A stretch of 64,000 nucleotides of DNA from Bacteroidota bacterium. GTDB lineage: Bacteria; Bacteroidota; Bacteroidia; Chitinophagales; Chitinophagaceae. Below are positions 25,375 to 34,310 of the stretch, one piece after another. The notes beneath the pieces were generated by a model. The model did not search any database, was not told where the DNA came from, and saw only the letters and a program-made list of their open reading frames with translations. A program made the translations under genes and the position numbers. Each line of letters starts with the position of its first letter. Positions within the stretch are counted from its first letter, which is position 1. The DNA is taken from NCBI GenBank assembly GCA_016868855.1, contig VGFP01000001.1:62001-126000 (forward strand), read 5' to 3'.

Positions 25375-26399
25375 TGTTATCCATTCAATACTGGCAAAAA
25401 GAACTGGCATTTGAATTTCCCTTTACCATCTCAAAGGGTACAAAAACGCATCAGCCCACGTTTATCGTTGAATTGGGTTGGAGGGGTTTGAAAGGATACG
25501 GAGAAGCACCTGCTATATCTTACTACGACATCACAACTAGACAGATGGCGGATGATTTGGAAAAATACAAAACAGCCATTGAGCGATTTTCTTTGATGGA
25601 TCCTAAACGTTTTTGGCATTTTCTTCATCACCTGATTCCCGGCAATCCTTTTCTTGTTTGTGCATTGGACATGGCTGCGTGGGATCTGTTTGGTAAGATG
25701 CGTAAACAATCACTCAGAGATCTGCTGCAAATCCAGCCAACTTTTTCTCCTCCTCTTACAGATTATACAATCGGTATCGATTCCAAAGAGATGATGTTGC
25801 AAAAACTCAGGCAAAATCCAGCTCCTGTATACAAGATTAAACTGGGAGGAATGCATGATCTTGAAATCATTGAGGCCATCAGGAAGGAAACCACAGCTGC
25901 GATCAGGGTGGATGCAAATGCGGGTTGGACTTATGACGAAGCAAAAGAAATTTTACCTGCATTAACCTTATTCGGTGTAGAGCTGATTGAGCAGCCGCTT
26001 CCCATTGAGCAATGGACTGATATGCAAGCGCTGAAATCCATTTCTTCCATACCTATGATTGCTGATGAATCATGTGTAAATGCAAAGGATATCGAGCATT
26101 GTGCAGAATCTTTTCATGGAATAAATATCAAGCTTACCAAGTGCAGTGGCATTACTCCTGCAATGGAAATGATTGCTTCAGCCAGAAAAAAAGGATTGAA
26201 AATCATGTTGGGATGCATGAATGAGTCTTCCATCGGTACGGCAGCCATGGTTCATTTATCGCCTTTGGTTGATTACCTGGATGCAGATGGTCCCTTGCTG
26301 TTGAAAGAAGATCTTGCCACGGGACTCTTACTAGAAAACCATGCCTGGCAGATACCTTCCGGTCACGGATTGGGTATTCAGATCAACAATGATTTATAA
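25374..26399 (+). CDS. Dipeptide epimerase (L-Ala-D/L-Glu epimerase-like, enolase superfamily)
   Basis: Members epimerise the second residue of dipeptides such as L-Ala-D-Glu released from murein, allowing recycling. The 341-residue protein has the muconate-lactonising-enzyme fold. Catalytic lysine motif YKIKLGG (about residues 154-160), metal ligands in DANAGW (Asp), IEQPL (Glu) and ADES (Asp), and the second lysine in KLTKCSGI (about 259) are all in place. The C-terminal segment GCMNESSIGTAA is diagnostic for dipeptide epimerases. The start is GTG at 25374, overlapping the malQ TAG by one base, so translation is coupled. Exact dipeptide specificity is not determinable here. Confidence 0.9.
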   Translation: MLSIQYWQKELAFEFPFTISKGTKTHQPTFIVELGWRGLKGYGEAPAISYYDITTRQMADDLEKYKTAIERFSLMDPKRFWHFLHHLIPGNPFLVCALDMAAWDLFGKMRKQSLRDLLQIQPTFSPPLTDYTIGIDSKEMMLQKLRQNPAPVYKIKLGGMHDLEIIEAIRKETTAAIRVDANAGWTYDEAKEILPALTLFGVELIEQPLPIEQWTDMQALKSISSIPMIADESCVNAKDIEHCAESFHGINIKLTKCSGITPAMEMIASARKKGLKIMLGCMNESSIGTAAMVHLSPLVDYLDADGPLLLKEDLATGLLLENHAWQIPSGHGLGIQINNDL

Positions 26400-28553
26400 A
26401 ATGCGATAAGCAAGCCTGATGCCAAAGGTTCTTGGATTCCCCAAGTGCACTGCCCCAAAATCATAGGCATAACTTATGTATTGTTTGTTTGTGATGTTTC
26501 TCGCCCAAAAAGATAGATTGATTTTTGAAAACTTGTATCCAATTTGCGCATGTAAGAGTCCATATCCTTTTTGCTCAATACTGTTGGCAAAATCAAAGTA
26601 TTGATTGCCGGTAAACAGGTATTGTACATTGCTCCACAATTCATTTTTTCCCAATTTCTTTTGATAGTTTACTGAGATAAATTGGGTAGTGGATGGCGTA
26701 AATATTTGTTTTTTGTTATTCAAATCAATTTGCGTCCCATTGCTGACGGCAGTAAAGGTTTTATATGTTGCATTCGTGAGACCCGCATTGTATTGAACGG
26801 TGAATCCTTGCAAAGGCTTTGCGGTAAGCTCCCATTCCAGTCCACTGCTGCGCATGATTCCCGCATTCTTTGTAATGGTAATGGCATCTGGTAATACCAG
26901 AAAAGGTGTTTGGATATTGGTAACATGATTAAAGAAAGCAGCCAATGCATATTGCAAAGTTCTTTTTTGGTTCATGCCTTTGAGTCCAACTTCAAACATG
27001 TTGGCAAATTCCGGCAAAAAGGCAGAGAGAGGGGCTTGGGATGGATCGCTGGAGATATTGGTAAGTCCCCCAGATCGAAAACCTCTGCTGTACGAGAAAT
27101 AGATGAACTGATTATCTGATGCTGCATAATTCAATCCAAATTTTGGTGAAAAGGCAGTATAGTTTTTTTGACCGGTAGTATCTGATAGAATTGGGAATGC
27201 AGGATAGGGTTGTTTTTCATACTCGCTTCTTACAGTGAGCGCTCTTTGTTCATAATCAAGTCTCATGCCTGCTTGAATGGAGAATTTTTCTGATAATTGG
27301 TAAATTGCATGTCCGAATCCCGCTAATCCATTTGTTTTTGAAAGGTTGTATGCAATCAGGGAAAAGTCAGTATCAGGAATGCCTATGAATCCAGCATCTT
27401 TTCCAAATACTGTAGCTTGTCTCGTGGGACTGTTGCTGGTATATTGAAACATTCCAGTTGACCATTTCAGTTTGTTTGATGTTGAATCAACCGATTGTAT
27501 CCGCAATTCATTGGTAAAGGCTTTGACATTGTTGTAATTCTTTCCATAATTGTTGAAAATACCAACGATGCTATATGGTGAAAAATCTGCATCCAATGTA
27601 TTGTCGTAATATCTGTAATTCTGTTGATAGGCAGATTGGAGGGTGATATTTGCTTTTTTGCCTTTGTGCTGGAGAATCAGAGAAAGATTGTTTGTTTGAT
27701 CATTCATGGTGGTCGTCTGGTTCTGGGAAAGTTCAAAAGGCTTTTTGAAAGCACTCTCCATATCTGCGTTCAAAGGGAATGCCCCTTTGTTGTTGACGGT
27801 ATAATTTTTGAAATCAGCTTGGAGTGACCAATTGTTTTTCATCAGGTATTTCAATTGTACATTGGCCAAACGCTGGGTTTGTTTGTCGTATGCGTCTTTT
27901 GTAAAATCATTCGTATAAAATCCATTTTTTGCATCCAACAAGTATGATGCGCTCAAAAACAATTTATTTTTAATCAAGGCCGACTTGTATTGAACGCTTG
28001 ATCTTTTTTGACCAAGATTACCCATTGTAAAACCTGCTTGAAGACTGGGTTTGTTATTGGGTGTTTGTGTTATTATATTGATAATGCCGCCCATGCTGTT
28101 TCTGCCATAGAAAGTTCCCTGTGCACCACGGATGATTTCAATGCTTTCAATATCATTCAGCTGGGGAATATAGGTATCCAAATTGAACTGGAGCACACCG
28201 TCAATATATGTTGCTACTGCCTGGTCATAGGAAGTGGTAACAATTCCCCGGATACTGGCGATATTTCGATTATCGCCTGAATGCGCAAGATTGAAATTAG
28301 GGGAGATGCCGCGGAGCTGGTTGATTTCCCAAATCCTTAGATTTTGTATTTGATTTTTGTCAATCGATGTGATGGAATTGGGAGAGGAAAGCGATTTCTG
28401 TTGTTTCTTTTCTGGACCGAATATGACCACTTCCTCCAACTGTTTTTCAGTATTGCTTGTGTTCAGTGTGTCTTTTTCAACGGTTTGAGAAAATCCAACA
28501 TGGGATGTAAAAAAAAGGCAAGCGAAAAGAAAAACCAGTGATTTTGGGAGCAT
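26394..28553 (-). CDS. TonB-dependent receptor
   Basis: This is an outer-membrane transporter of 719 residues with a signal peptide (about 1-22, LFACLFFTSHVGFSQ), plug domain (about 45-160; SIRGIVTTSYDQAVATYIDG and IEIIRGAQGTFYGRNSMGG) and 22-strand-type barrel. It lacks the N-terminal carboxypeptidase-like domain found in the other receptors here and resembles the siderophore or small-molecule class. The C-terminus ends in RLAYRIL rather than the usual aromatic residue. The gene follows the creatininase-family gene by 7 bp in the same direction, suggesting they act on the same compound. Its 3' end overlaps the epimerase gene by 6 bp. Confidence 0.92.
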   Translation of the reverse strand: MLPKSLVFLFACLFFTSHVGFSQTVEKDTLNTSNTEKQLEEVVIFGPEKKQQKSLSSPNSITSIDKNQIQNLRIWEINQLRGISPNFNLAHSGDNRNIASIRGIVTTSYDQAVATYIDGVLQFNLDTYIPQLNDIESIEIIRGAQGTFYGRNSMGGIINIITQTPNNKPSLQAGFTMGNLGQKRSSVQYKSALIKNKLFLSASYLLDAKNGFYTNDFTKDAYDKQTQRLANVQLKYLMKNNWSLQADFKNYTVNNKGAFPLNADMESAFKKPFELSQNQTTTMNDQTNNLSLILQHKGKKANITLQSAYQQNYRYYDNTLDADFSPYSIVGIFNNYGKNYNNVKAFTNELRIQSVDSTSNKLKWSTGMFQYTSNSPTRQATVFGKDAGFIGIPDTDFSLIAYNLSKTNGLAGFGHAIYQLSEKFSIQAGMRLDYEQRALTVRSEYEKQPYPAFPILSDTTGQKNYTAFSPKFGLNYAASDNQFIYFSYSRGFRSGGLTNISSDPSQAPLSAFLPEFANMFEVGLKGMNQKRTLQYALAAFFNHVTNIQTPFLVLPDAITITKNAGIMRSSGLEWELTAKPLQGFTVQYNAGLTNATYKTFTAVSNGTQIDLNNKKQIFTPSTTQFISVNYQKKLGKNELWSNVQYLFTGNQYFDFANSIEQKGYGLLHAQIGYKFSKINLSFWARNITNKQYISYAYDFGAVHLGNPRTFGIRLAYRIL

Positions 28554-28560
28554 GTATGAA

Positions 28561-29334
28561 TTATTTTAAAAGTGCATCAATGTTTTTGTGATCGATTTCA
28601 CAGAAAAATTCACAGATATTGTCAGAACATCTTTCAATGAAAAGTTTTCCTTTTTCCGAATTTGCTTGTGATGGGTCTCCAGATCCCGTGTCTTTGGTGA
28701 TTTTCGTCCAGGGTCTTTGCGTCCATGCCCATCCTTCCTGAAAACCTTTTGGAGTGAATTTTTTATTGGAACCATCTCCTGCCATTGCAATCGGCAGAAG
28801 CAATTGTGGGTGAAGATGCATCATAACACTCGTTTCCATTTCGTCTGCATGATCTCCTTTGTTAACAAAGATATCATCTTTTTTTGCCGATTGATACCAA
28901 TTGATCACACTGATGAAGAGGCTCGGGAACAAGCCTGCCAACTCTCTGATCATCGAAACAAAATTGTTGGCACCATGTCCGTTTAAAATGATGAATTTGG
29001 TTGCTCCGTGTCGCACTACCACTTCACAAACATCTTTCAGGATGGCAAGTTGGGTGGATGGATTCATGTTCATGCAATAGGCAATATCCATTTGACCTGT
29101 ATTGATACCAAAAGGGATTGCAGGAAGTATCAATGCTTTTGTACCCTTTTTCCAGGCTTTTTCTGCAGCCAAATAGCCGATGGCATCTACCTGGTAATTG
29201 TCTGTTCCATAGGGCATGTGGTAATTGTGTGCCTCAGTAGCACCCCATGGAAGCACGGCAATATCAAATGCATGTTGTTGGATTTCTTTCCAGTTGGTTT
29301 CTGCCAACACGAATGGACGAGGATTTGTATGCAT
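28561..29334 (-). CDS. Creatininase-family amidohydrolase
   Basis: The family contains creatinine amidohydrolase, the FAPy deformylase ArfB and the mycofactocin peptidase MftE, all metal-dependent hydrolases of cyclic or amide substrates. Metal-binding motifs are present: E-x-H in WGATEAHNYHMPYGTDNY (near residues 30-47), the ILNGHGANN loop, and DHADEMETS. At 257 aa it has family length. I chose ATG 29334, which follows the upstream gene by 7 bp; the longer frame to 29388 overlaps the YihY gene by 47 bp. It sits directly before a TonB receptor gene, so an imported substrate is likely. Which substrate is not known, so I do not call it creatininase proper. Confidence 0.88.
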   Translation of the reverse strand: MHTNPRPFVLAETNWKEIQQHAFDIAVLPWGATEAHNYHMPYGTDNYQVDAIGYLAAEKAWKKGTKALILPAIPFGINTGQMDIAYCMNMNPSTQLAILKDVCEVVVRHGATKFIILNGHGANNFVSMIRELAGLFPSLFISVINWYQSAKKDDIFVNKGDHADEMETSVMMHLHPQLLLPIAMAGDGSNKKFTPKGFQEGWAWTQRPWTKITKDTGSGDPSQANSEKGKLFIERCSDNICEFFCEIDHKNIDALLK

Positions 29335-29341
29335 ATCAAGT

Positions 29342-30283
29342 TTATTTTCTTTTTTCTGAAATGGATTTGATGGAATTGATGGAAACATTTAATTCAAATC
29401 CGATCAATAGCACAAGGGAGTTCACAAATACGAGAAACATCAGGATCAAAATGCTTCCCAAAGAGCCATAAATTTTATTGTACGATGCAATGTTGTTTAC
29501 CCAATAGGAGAAGAGATAGGAAAAGGTGATGATCAATGTGGTAGCCAAAATAGAGCCAGGAGTTCTGATTTTCCATTTTTTCTGTACATGCGGAGCATAT
29601 TTGTAAATAAGTCCAATCGCGAAGAAAATCAGCAATACCGTTAGCAATATTTGGGTGGTTGCAATCAGCCAATCCAATGAATGATTTTTGATGTTGAGTA
29701 GATCGGTCATGTATCCAATAAATATACTCTGGGTAAACATGATCAGGATGGTTGCCAATATCAACAGAACGATGATGAATGTCAATTGGATGGCTGCTAA
29801 TCTGATTTGAATGAAATTTCTGTTTTCAATTTCGATGTGCAGCATGGATTTCCTGAAAGTACGCATCAGTGTGATGGTTGCATTAGATGAGAAGTAGAGC
29901 GCAAGCAACAATCCGAAGGACAGTGTGCCAGTTCCTGCAGAGAAAAAATCATCTGTGACATTTTTGATCATCAGGTAGGTGCGTTGGTCTGGTATGATGT
30001 TCTGTAGTAAAATCAGAATTTCCTTGTACAGGGTTTTGGATCCAGGAAGGAATGAAAGTGTTGTAAAAAGAAAAATGAAAAGAGGTGGAATGGCCATCAG
30101 GAAATTGAATGCAACGGAGGCTGCCCTTTCATTCAATCCGATTTGTTGTGTTTGCCTCATGAAAAAAACTACCACATCATACAAAGGAATTCCCTCAAAC
30201 CCGGGCAATATCACTTTTTTCGACCAGTCAATGATTGGTCTGACGGGCCAGCTTTCAATGATGATCCTTTGTAGTTTTATCAT
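29342..30283 (-). CDS. YihY/BrkB-family inner-membrane protein
   Basis: The protein (313 aa) has about six hydrophobic helices, with the family features NERAASVAFNFLMAIPPLFIFLFT (split around a conserved Pro-Pro) and the central GTGTLSFGLLLALYFSS region. The family was once called RNase BN by mistake; its actual function is not established, with transport or envelope roles proposed. It lies 6 bp after mltG and 7 bp before the creatininase gene in the same transcript. The C-terminal tail (INSIKSISEKRK) is basic and cytoplasmic. Confidence 0.9.
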   Translation of the reverse strand: MIKLQRIIIESWPVRPIIDWSKKVILPGFEGIPLYDVVVFFMRQTQQIGLNERAASVAFNFLMAIPPLFIFLFTTLSFLPGSKTLYKEILILLQNIIPDQRTYLMIKNVTDDFFSAGTGTLSFGLLLALYFSSNATITLMRTFRKSMLHIEIENRNFIQIRLAAIQLTFIIVLLILATILIMFTQSIFIGYMTDLLNIKNHSLDWLIATTQILLTVLLIFFAIGLIYKYAPHVQKKWKIRTPGSILATTLIITFSYLFSYWVNNIASYNKIYGSLGSILILMFLVFVNSLVLLIGFELNVSINSIKSISEKRK

Positions 30284-30289
30284 TGTTGA

Positions 30290-31363
30290 TCAATGAATCC
30301 TCAGGCTGTCCAGTACACGCTGGTATTTTTTTGCATTTTTAAAATGCTCTTCAGCAGTAGCTGCAAAATTATGCGAACCTGAGAAATCCTCTTTTGCACA
30401 AAAATACAAATAGTCTGTCTTCTCGCCTTTTAAAACTGCATCGATGGAGGAGATAGAGGCAGTGCAAATCGGACCCGGAGGCAGTCCTTTGTTTTTATAT
30501 GTGTTGTATGGAGAAGATTTGAAAGCATTGATGTGCGCAAGCGTAATTCTTTTCAATCCAAAGTTATTCAATGCAAACTTGATGGTGGGATCTGCGCTCA
30601 GGTTCATGCCTTTTCTCAGGCGGTTCACATATACACTTGCAATGTTTGATTTTTCCTCATTGTTATTGGTTTCTTCTTCAACGATGGAGGCAATGGTGTA
30701 AATTTCTTCCCTGGAGAGTCCCAATTCCTTGGCATGCTCAATCCTGCTTTCATTCCAAAAATCATTTGATTCCTTGTTCATTCTTTCAAGGAATTCCCTC
30801 GGACCCACATTCCAATAAATTTCGTAGGTATTGGGAATGATTTTGGTCATCAGTGTTTGGGTATTCACTCCAAATGGAGCAATGGAATCGTTGTTCAAGA
30901 TGAATTTTAAAAATTCCGATTCAGTGAATTCAAATTTGGAGGAAACATATTTTGCGAAATCTTTGTTTGTCCTGAATTTATTGATGGTGAGTGTAATAGG
31001 GGATTGTCTTCCTCCATTGAGTTTTCTGAAGAAACTGAAAATACTGGCATCCTTTTTTATGATGTATCTGCCTGGCTTGATATGCTCCCAATAGCCAAAC
31101 CACTCAGCAAGTGCCAGGAAACTGGTATACTGTGCAGGCTTGATAGCATTCTTTATTTTGTTTTTTACGAATGTCTTGTTTGCTTTTGATGCGGGAATCA
31201 GTATCACTGTTTCCTCGCCTTTGAAGTTGGTAGCTGGTCTCAGGAATAGCGTATAAAAGAATCCTGCAAATACCAATGCCAATAGGCAGATCAGTATAAG
31301 TCCTATGCTGCTGCCTTTTTTCTTGCCACTTTTTTTTCTGACTGACTTTTTAGCCTTCGCCAT
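30290..31363 (-). CDS. mltG: Endolytic murein transglycosylase MltG
   Basis: MltG cuts nascent glycan strands and is thought to set their length at the inner membrane. The protein (357 aa) has a Lys-rich cytoplasmic start, one membrane anchor (about residues 18-40, SIGLILICLLALVFAGFFYT), a LysM-like region and the YceG catalytic domain. The catalytic Glu lies in IASIVEEETNNNEEKSNIAS (about residues 233-252), followed by VYVNRLRKGMNLSADPTIKF and the terminal GLPPGPICTAS motif, all diagnostic. A terminator separates it from secG upstream, so it probably has its own start signal or relies on readthrough. Confidence 0.96.
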   Translation of the reverse strand: MAKAKKSVRKKSGKKKGSSIGLILICLLALVFAGFFYTLFLRPATNFKGEETVILIPASKANKTFVKNKIKNAIKPAQYTSFLALAEWFGYWEHIKPGRYIIKKDASIFSFFRKLNGGRQSPITLTINKFRTNKDFAKYVSSKFEFTESEFLKFILNNDSIAPFGVNTQTLMTKIIPNTYEIYWNVGPREFLERMNKESNDFWNESRIEHAKELGLSREEIYTIASIVEEETNNNEEKSNIASVYVNRLRKGMNLSADPTIKFALNNFGLKRITLAHINAFKSSPYNTYKNKGLPPGPICTASISSIDAVLKGEKTDYLYFCAKEDFSGSHNFAATAEEHFKNAKKYQRVLDSLRIH

Positions 31364-31374
31364 GATTCAATCTA

Positions 31375-31403
31375 ATAAAAAACCCCGCTTGATAAAGCGG
31401 GGT
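31375..31403 (-). terminator. Intrinsic terminator after secG
   Basis: On the minus strand accccgctt (31395-31403) pairs with aagcggggt (31382-31390) around a 4-nt loop, followed by a T-run (A-run 31375-31382 on the plus strand). It lies between secG and mltG. Confidence 0.88.
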
Positions 31404-31422
31404 ATATGTTGCAATAATTTAA

Positions 31423-31761
31423 TTATTTCGCGGGAGCGGGAGCAACCGGTTGTGCTGGTGCGGCTGGGGTTGGTTGATTGGCAGCTGCTCCAGTAGTTGG
31501 AATATTTTTGATCGTATCGTTGGTTGTGCCTTTACCTGTTTTGATCACCAAGGCAGAAACCAGACATAGAACAACCAGTGCACTTGCGAGGATCCAGGTA
31601 CCTTTTTCAAGCACATCGGTTGTTTGTTTTACACCCATGAACTGGTTGCTAAAACCTGCAATATTTCCAGCCAATCCGCCGCCTTTGGGATTTTGGATCA
31701 ACACAATGGCTCCTAATAATACAGAGGCTAGGATGATAAGGGCTATGAAAAGGGTAGTCAT
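31423..31761 (-). CDS. secG: Protein translocase subunit SecG
   Basis: SecG is the small accessory subunit of the SecYEG channel. The 112-residue protein has two membrane helices (about 2-22 and 52-72), joined by the conserved loop VLIQNPKGGGLAGNIAGFSNQFMGVKQTTD (residues about 20-50). The C-terminal tail is Ala/Pro/Thr-rich, a common extension in Bacteroidota. It overlaps the upstream helical-protein gene by 4 bp (ATGA) and is followed by an intrinsic terminator. Confidence 0.96.
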   Translation of the reverse strand: MTTLFIALIILASVLLGAIVLIQNPKGGGLAGNIAGFSNQFMGVKQTTDVLEKGTWILASALVVLCLVSALVIKTGKGTTNDTIKNIPTTGAAANQPTPAAPAQPVAPAPAK

Positions 31762-32504
31762 AATTTATTTTCTTTAATCTGTTGAATCTTGGCGGCAAAA
31801 ATATGATGATTGGCAGGATTTTGCAAACTTAATTTATGATAGATCTCGATGGCTTTTTCACGCAATCCCTGCTTCAGATATACTTCAGCCATCGCTTCGG
31901 TAAATACTTCGTTTTTGTCCTGGCTTTTTTCTTCTTGCTGGTTGCCAAAGATTTCCTCGATATTCTTATAAGTTGTTGTTTCAGGTGCAGGCTGCAGTCT
32001 TTTCATGGTTCTCAGCCAGGCTGTGAATGATTGTACTTTTTTCGAAAGTTCATCTTTCTGTTCTTCCTTGGAAAGTTTGATGCCTTGTGAAGCAAAATAA
32101 TCAACCGTATGATAGGGATCAATCGGAATTTCCAACTTTTCCTCTTCAGGGGATAAGGAGTTTATGGTATGCTGAACTTCCGTTGAATGTTGCTCGTCCA
32201 CTTGTTCTTCTTTCAAAGTCTGTTCCCTTCTTTCAACGTTGTTGTTTCTGAATACTCCTATTTCAGCTTCATCATGCATTTGATATGTAAGCCATTGTGA
32301 CTGATTGAAGAAAAGGGATGTATGCATGAGCGCATCTTTGTATCCGATATGCAGGTTTGCTTTTAATTTTTTAGTGTAGAGCAAATGCAAAATGGATGAA
32401 TAGGGGAAGGACGCTGTCATTTCTTTCAGTTTGTCCACGGTAAGCTCTTTCAGATGCTCCCGGTCGAATAGTGATTTTACGATGTAGTCCGTCTCCTTGC
32501 CCAT
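31758..32504 (-). CDS. Conserved helical protein with C-terminal TPR-like repeat
   Basis: This is a cytoplasmic protein of 248 residues found between lptE and secG in related genomes. The N-terminal part is helical (VDKLKEMTASFPYSSILHLLYTKK). The middle is acidic and low-complexity (about 100-150). The C-terminal part (about 205-245, AEVYLKQGLREKAIEIYHKLSLQNPANH) is a clear single TPR-like helix pair, implying protein-protein contact. No enzymatic motif is visible. Its conserved position with lptE and secG suggests an envelope-biogenesis role, but that is inference. Confidence 0.75.
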   Translation of the reverse strand: MGKETDYIVKSLFDREHLKELTVDKLKEMTASFPYSSILHLLYTKKLKANLHIGYKDALMHTSLFFNQSQWLTYQMHDEAEIGVFRNNNVERREQTLKEEQVDEQHSTEVQHTINSLSPEEEKLEIPIDPYHTVDYFASQGIKLSKEEQKDELSKKVQSFTAWLRTMKRLQPAPETTTYKNIEEIFGNQQEEKSQDKNEVFTEAMAEVYLKQGLREKAIEIYHKLSLQNPANHHIFAAKIQQIKENKL

Positions 32505-32522
32505 GCTGCTAATATAGCTTGT

Positions 32523-33053
32523 TTACCAATTCGAAAAAATTCGGTTGAATATTTCATCGGTCAGGTTGTTGACCATTTGATCATTCAAATCAAGTTCAGC
32601 CTGAGAAAGACTCTTTGTTGCTGAAAATGGAAAATTCCTCGTTATATCTGTTTCGAAATTTTTCTTTTCGTCTTTTCTATTTCTAAACACAATGTGTACG
32701 GTCACATTGAGGTTGTTGCTCGCAACCTGCTGCTGGGAGATGCCTGAGGTGCTCACAGAGTAGTCGCTGATGTATCCGCTGATTTCGAAGTCAGCCTCAT
32801 CATTGGTTTGCGACAAACGGGTTTGGTTCACAATTTTTTGGCGAAGCTTGTCGGTTAGCTTGGGACTCAATTGCGGATTGATATACCTAGCTTTGTTTTC
32901 AATAAAAGAAACTTTTACTGTTTTGATATCTGCCGGGATGGGCGCCGCGTCCTTGAGTGAGTATCGGCATGTACCCTGTAAAAAAAGGATGCCTATCAAC
33001 CACATTGACAACATTTGCAGGAGGCGACCTGATTTATTACTCCTCAATATCAT
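32523..33053 (-). CDS. lptE: LptE-family LPS-assembly lipoprotein
   Basis: LptE plugs the LptD barrel that inserts LPS into the outer membrane. The 176-residue protein has a signal peptide and then CRYSLKDAAPIPADIKTVKV, the typical LptE start after the lipidated Cys, and the sheet-helix pattern with LTDKLRQKIVNQTRL and ADFEISGYISDYSV. The residue before the Cys is Thr (LQGTC), unlike the usual Gly/Ala/Ser. Two starts are possible: ATG 33053 overlaps the sigma-54 gene by 17 bp, and ATG 33014 gives a more ordinary signal peptide. It is co-transcribed with the regulator and the secG module. Confidence 0.88.
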   Translation of the reverse strand: MILRSNKSGRLLQMLSMWLIGILFLQGTCRYSLKDAAPIPADIKTVKVSFIENKARYINPQLSPKLTDKLRQKIVNQTRLSQTNDEADFEISGYISDYSVSTSGISQQQVASNNLNVTVHIVFRNRKDEKKNFETDITRNFPFSATKSLSQAELDLNDQMVNNLTDEIFNRIFSNW

Positions 33054-34299
33054 ATTCTTTCAATTTTCTGTAGAGTGTTCTTTCGCTGATGCCCAGATCT
33101 GAAGCTGCATCTTTTCTTTTTCCTTTGTGTTTTTTCAAGGCCCTTTCAATCAGCTCCTTCTCTTTATCCATGATATTGAGTGATTCATCAACTACGATGG
33201 AATCTTCCAAATCTCTGTTATCTGAAATGATCACAGGCTGATGGGTATGCACAGGAATAATATTGGAGTGACTGTTTGATTCATGCGCTGATCTGCTGCT
33301 CATGGGTATTTCCTGTCTGAAATTTTCTTCAACCATCTGTGAAACAGAAGATGCCACGGAAGGGTTTTGAACAATTTCTAAAAACATTTTCTTCATCTCC
33401 GTGACATCCTTCTTCAAATCAAAAAACAATTTGTAAAGGATATCGCGCTCATTCATGAACTCCGCTTTCCCAACACCAGGCTGGTTGCTTCCAACCAACA
33501 TGGGAAGATTGTTTTGGTTGTTTTTGGGAAGAAATTTCTCGAGTACCTGTGCAGAGATCGATTTATCCTCCGCCAATACTGAAATTTGTTCAGCAATATT
33601 TTTCAACTCTCGAACATTTCCTGGCCAAGGATAATTTAGCAACATTTGTTTGGCTTCTTCGGTGAGTTGAATGGGACTCGTTCTGTACTTCTCTGCGAAA
33701 TCAACTGCAAATTTTCTGAACAGCAAGATGATATCTTCTTTTCTTTCTCTCAATGAAGGCACCCTGATCGGCACTGTATTCAATCTGTAATACAAATCCT
33801 CCCTGAATTTATTGTCTTGTGTAGCAATCAACAATTCTTTGTTGGTTGCAGCTATGACCCTTACATCTGTCTTCTGCACTTTAGATGAGCCCACCCTTAT
33901 GAACTCTGCATTTTCCAATACACGGAGCAACCTGGCTTGTGTGCCCAAAGGCATTTCTCCAATTTCATCCATGAACAGGGTTCCGCCATTCACCGTTTCA
34001 AAATATCCCTTCCTTGCATCAACAGCACCGGTGAAAGATCCTTTTTCGTGTCCGAATAATTCTGAATCAATCGTTCCCTCTGGAATTGCACCACAGTTCA
34101 CAGCGATGAAAGGATTGTGCTTTCTTGGTGATAGTGCGTGTATGATTTGGGAAAATATTTCTTTACCCACGCCGCTTTCGCCAACAATCAGCACAGTTAA
34201 ATCAGTGTTTGCAACCTGCGAAGCCACTTGCAATGCATAGTTCAAAGCAGGAGAGTTTCCGATGATTCCAAATCTGTTCTTTAGACTTTGTAAATCCAT
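33037..34299 (-). CDS. Sigma-54-dependent transcriptional activator (AAA+ and Fis-type HTH, no receiver)
   Basis: It activates promoters used by sigma-54 RNA polymerase by ATP-driven remodelling. The AAA+ domain (about residues 5-235) has Walker A VGESGVGKE, the sigma-54 contact loop GSFTGA (canonical GAFTGA), Walker B GGTLFMDEIGE and the arginine-finger region FREDLYYRLNTVPI. A variable linker (about 250-370) follows, then a Fis-type helix-turn-helix (RKDAASDLGISERTLYRKL) at the C-terminus. There is no N-terminal receiver, GAF or PAS domain, so activity must be set by expression, partner protein or the linker. I chose ATG 34299, 11 bp after miaB; the longer frame overlaps miaB. Its targets are unknown. 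Confidence 0.93.
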   Translation of the reverse strand: MDLQSLKNRFGIIGNSPALNYALQVASQVANTDLTVLIVGESGVGKEIFSQIIHALSPRKHNPFIAVNCGAIPEGTIDSELFGHEKGSFTGAVDARKGYFETVNGGTLFMDEIGEMPLGTQARLLRVLENAEFIRVGSSKVQKTDVRVIAATNKELLIATQDNKFREDLYYRLNTVPIRVPSLRERKEDIILLFRKFAVDFAEKYRTSPIQLTEEAKQMLLNYPWPGNVRELKNIAEQISVLAEDKSISAQVLEKFLPKNNQNNLPMLVGSNQPGVGKAEFMNERDILYKLFFDLKKDVTEMKKMFLEIVQNPSVASSVSQMVEENFRQEIPMSSRSAHESNSHSNIIPVHTHQPVIISDNRDLEDSIVVDESLNIMDKEKELIERALKKHKGKRKDAASDLGISERTLYRKLKEYDIEE

Positions 34300-34310
34300 T
34301 GTATATTTTT

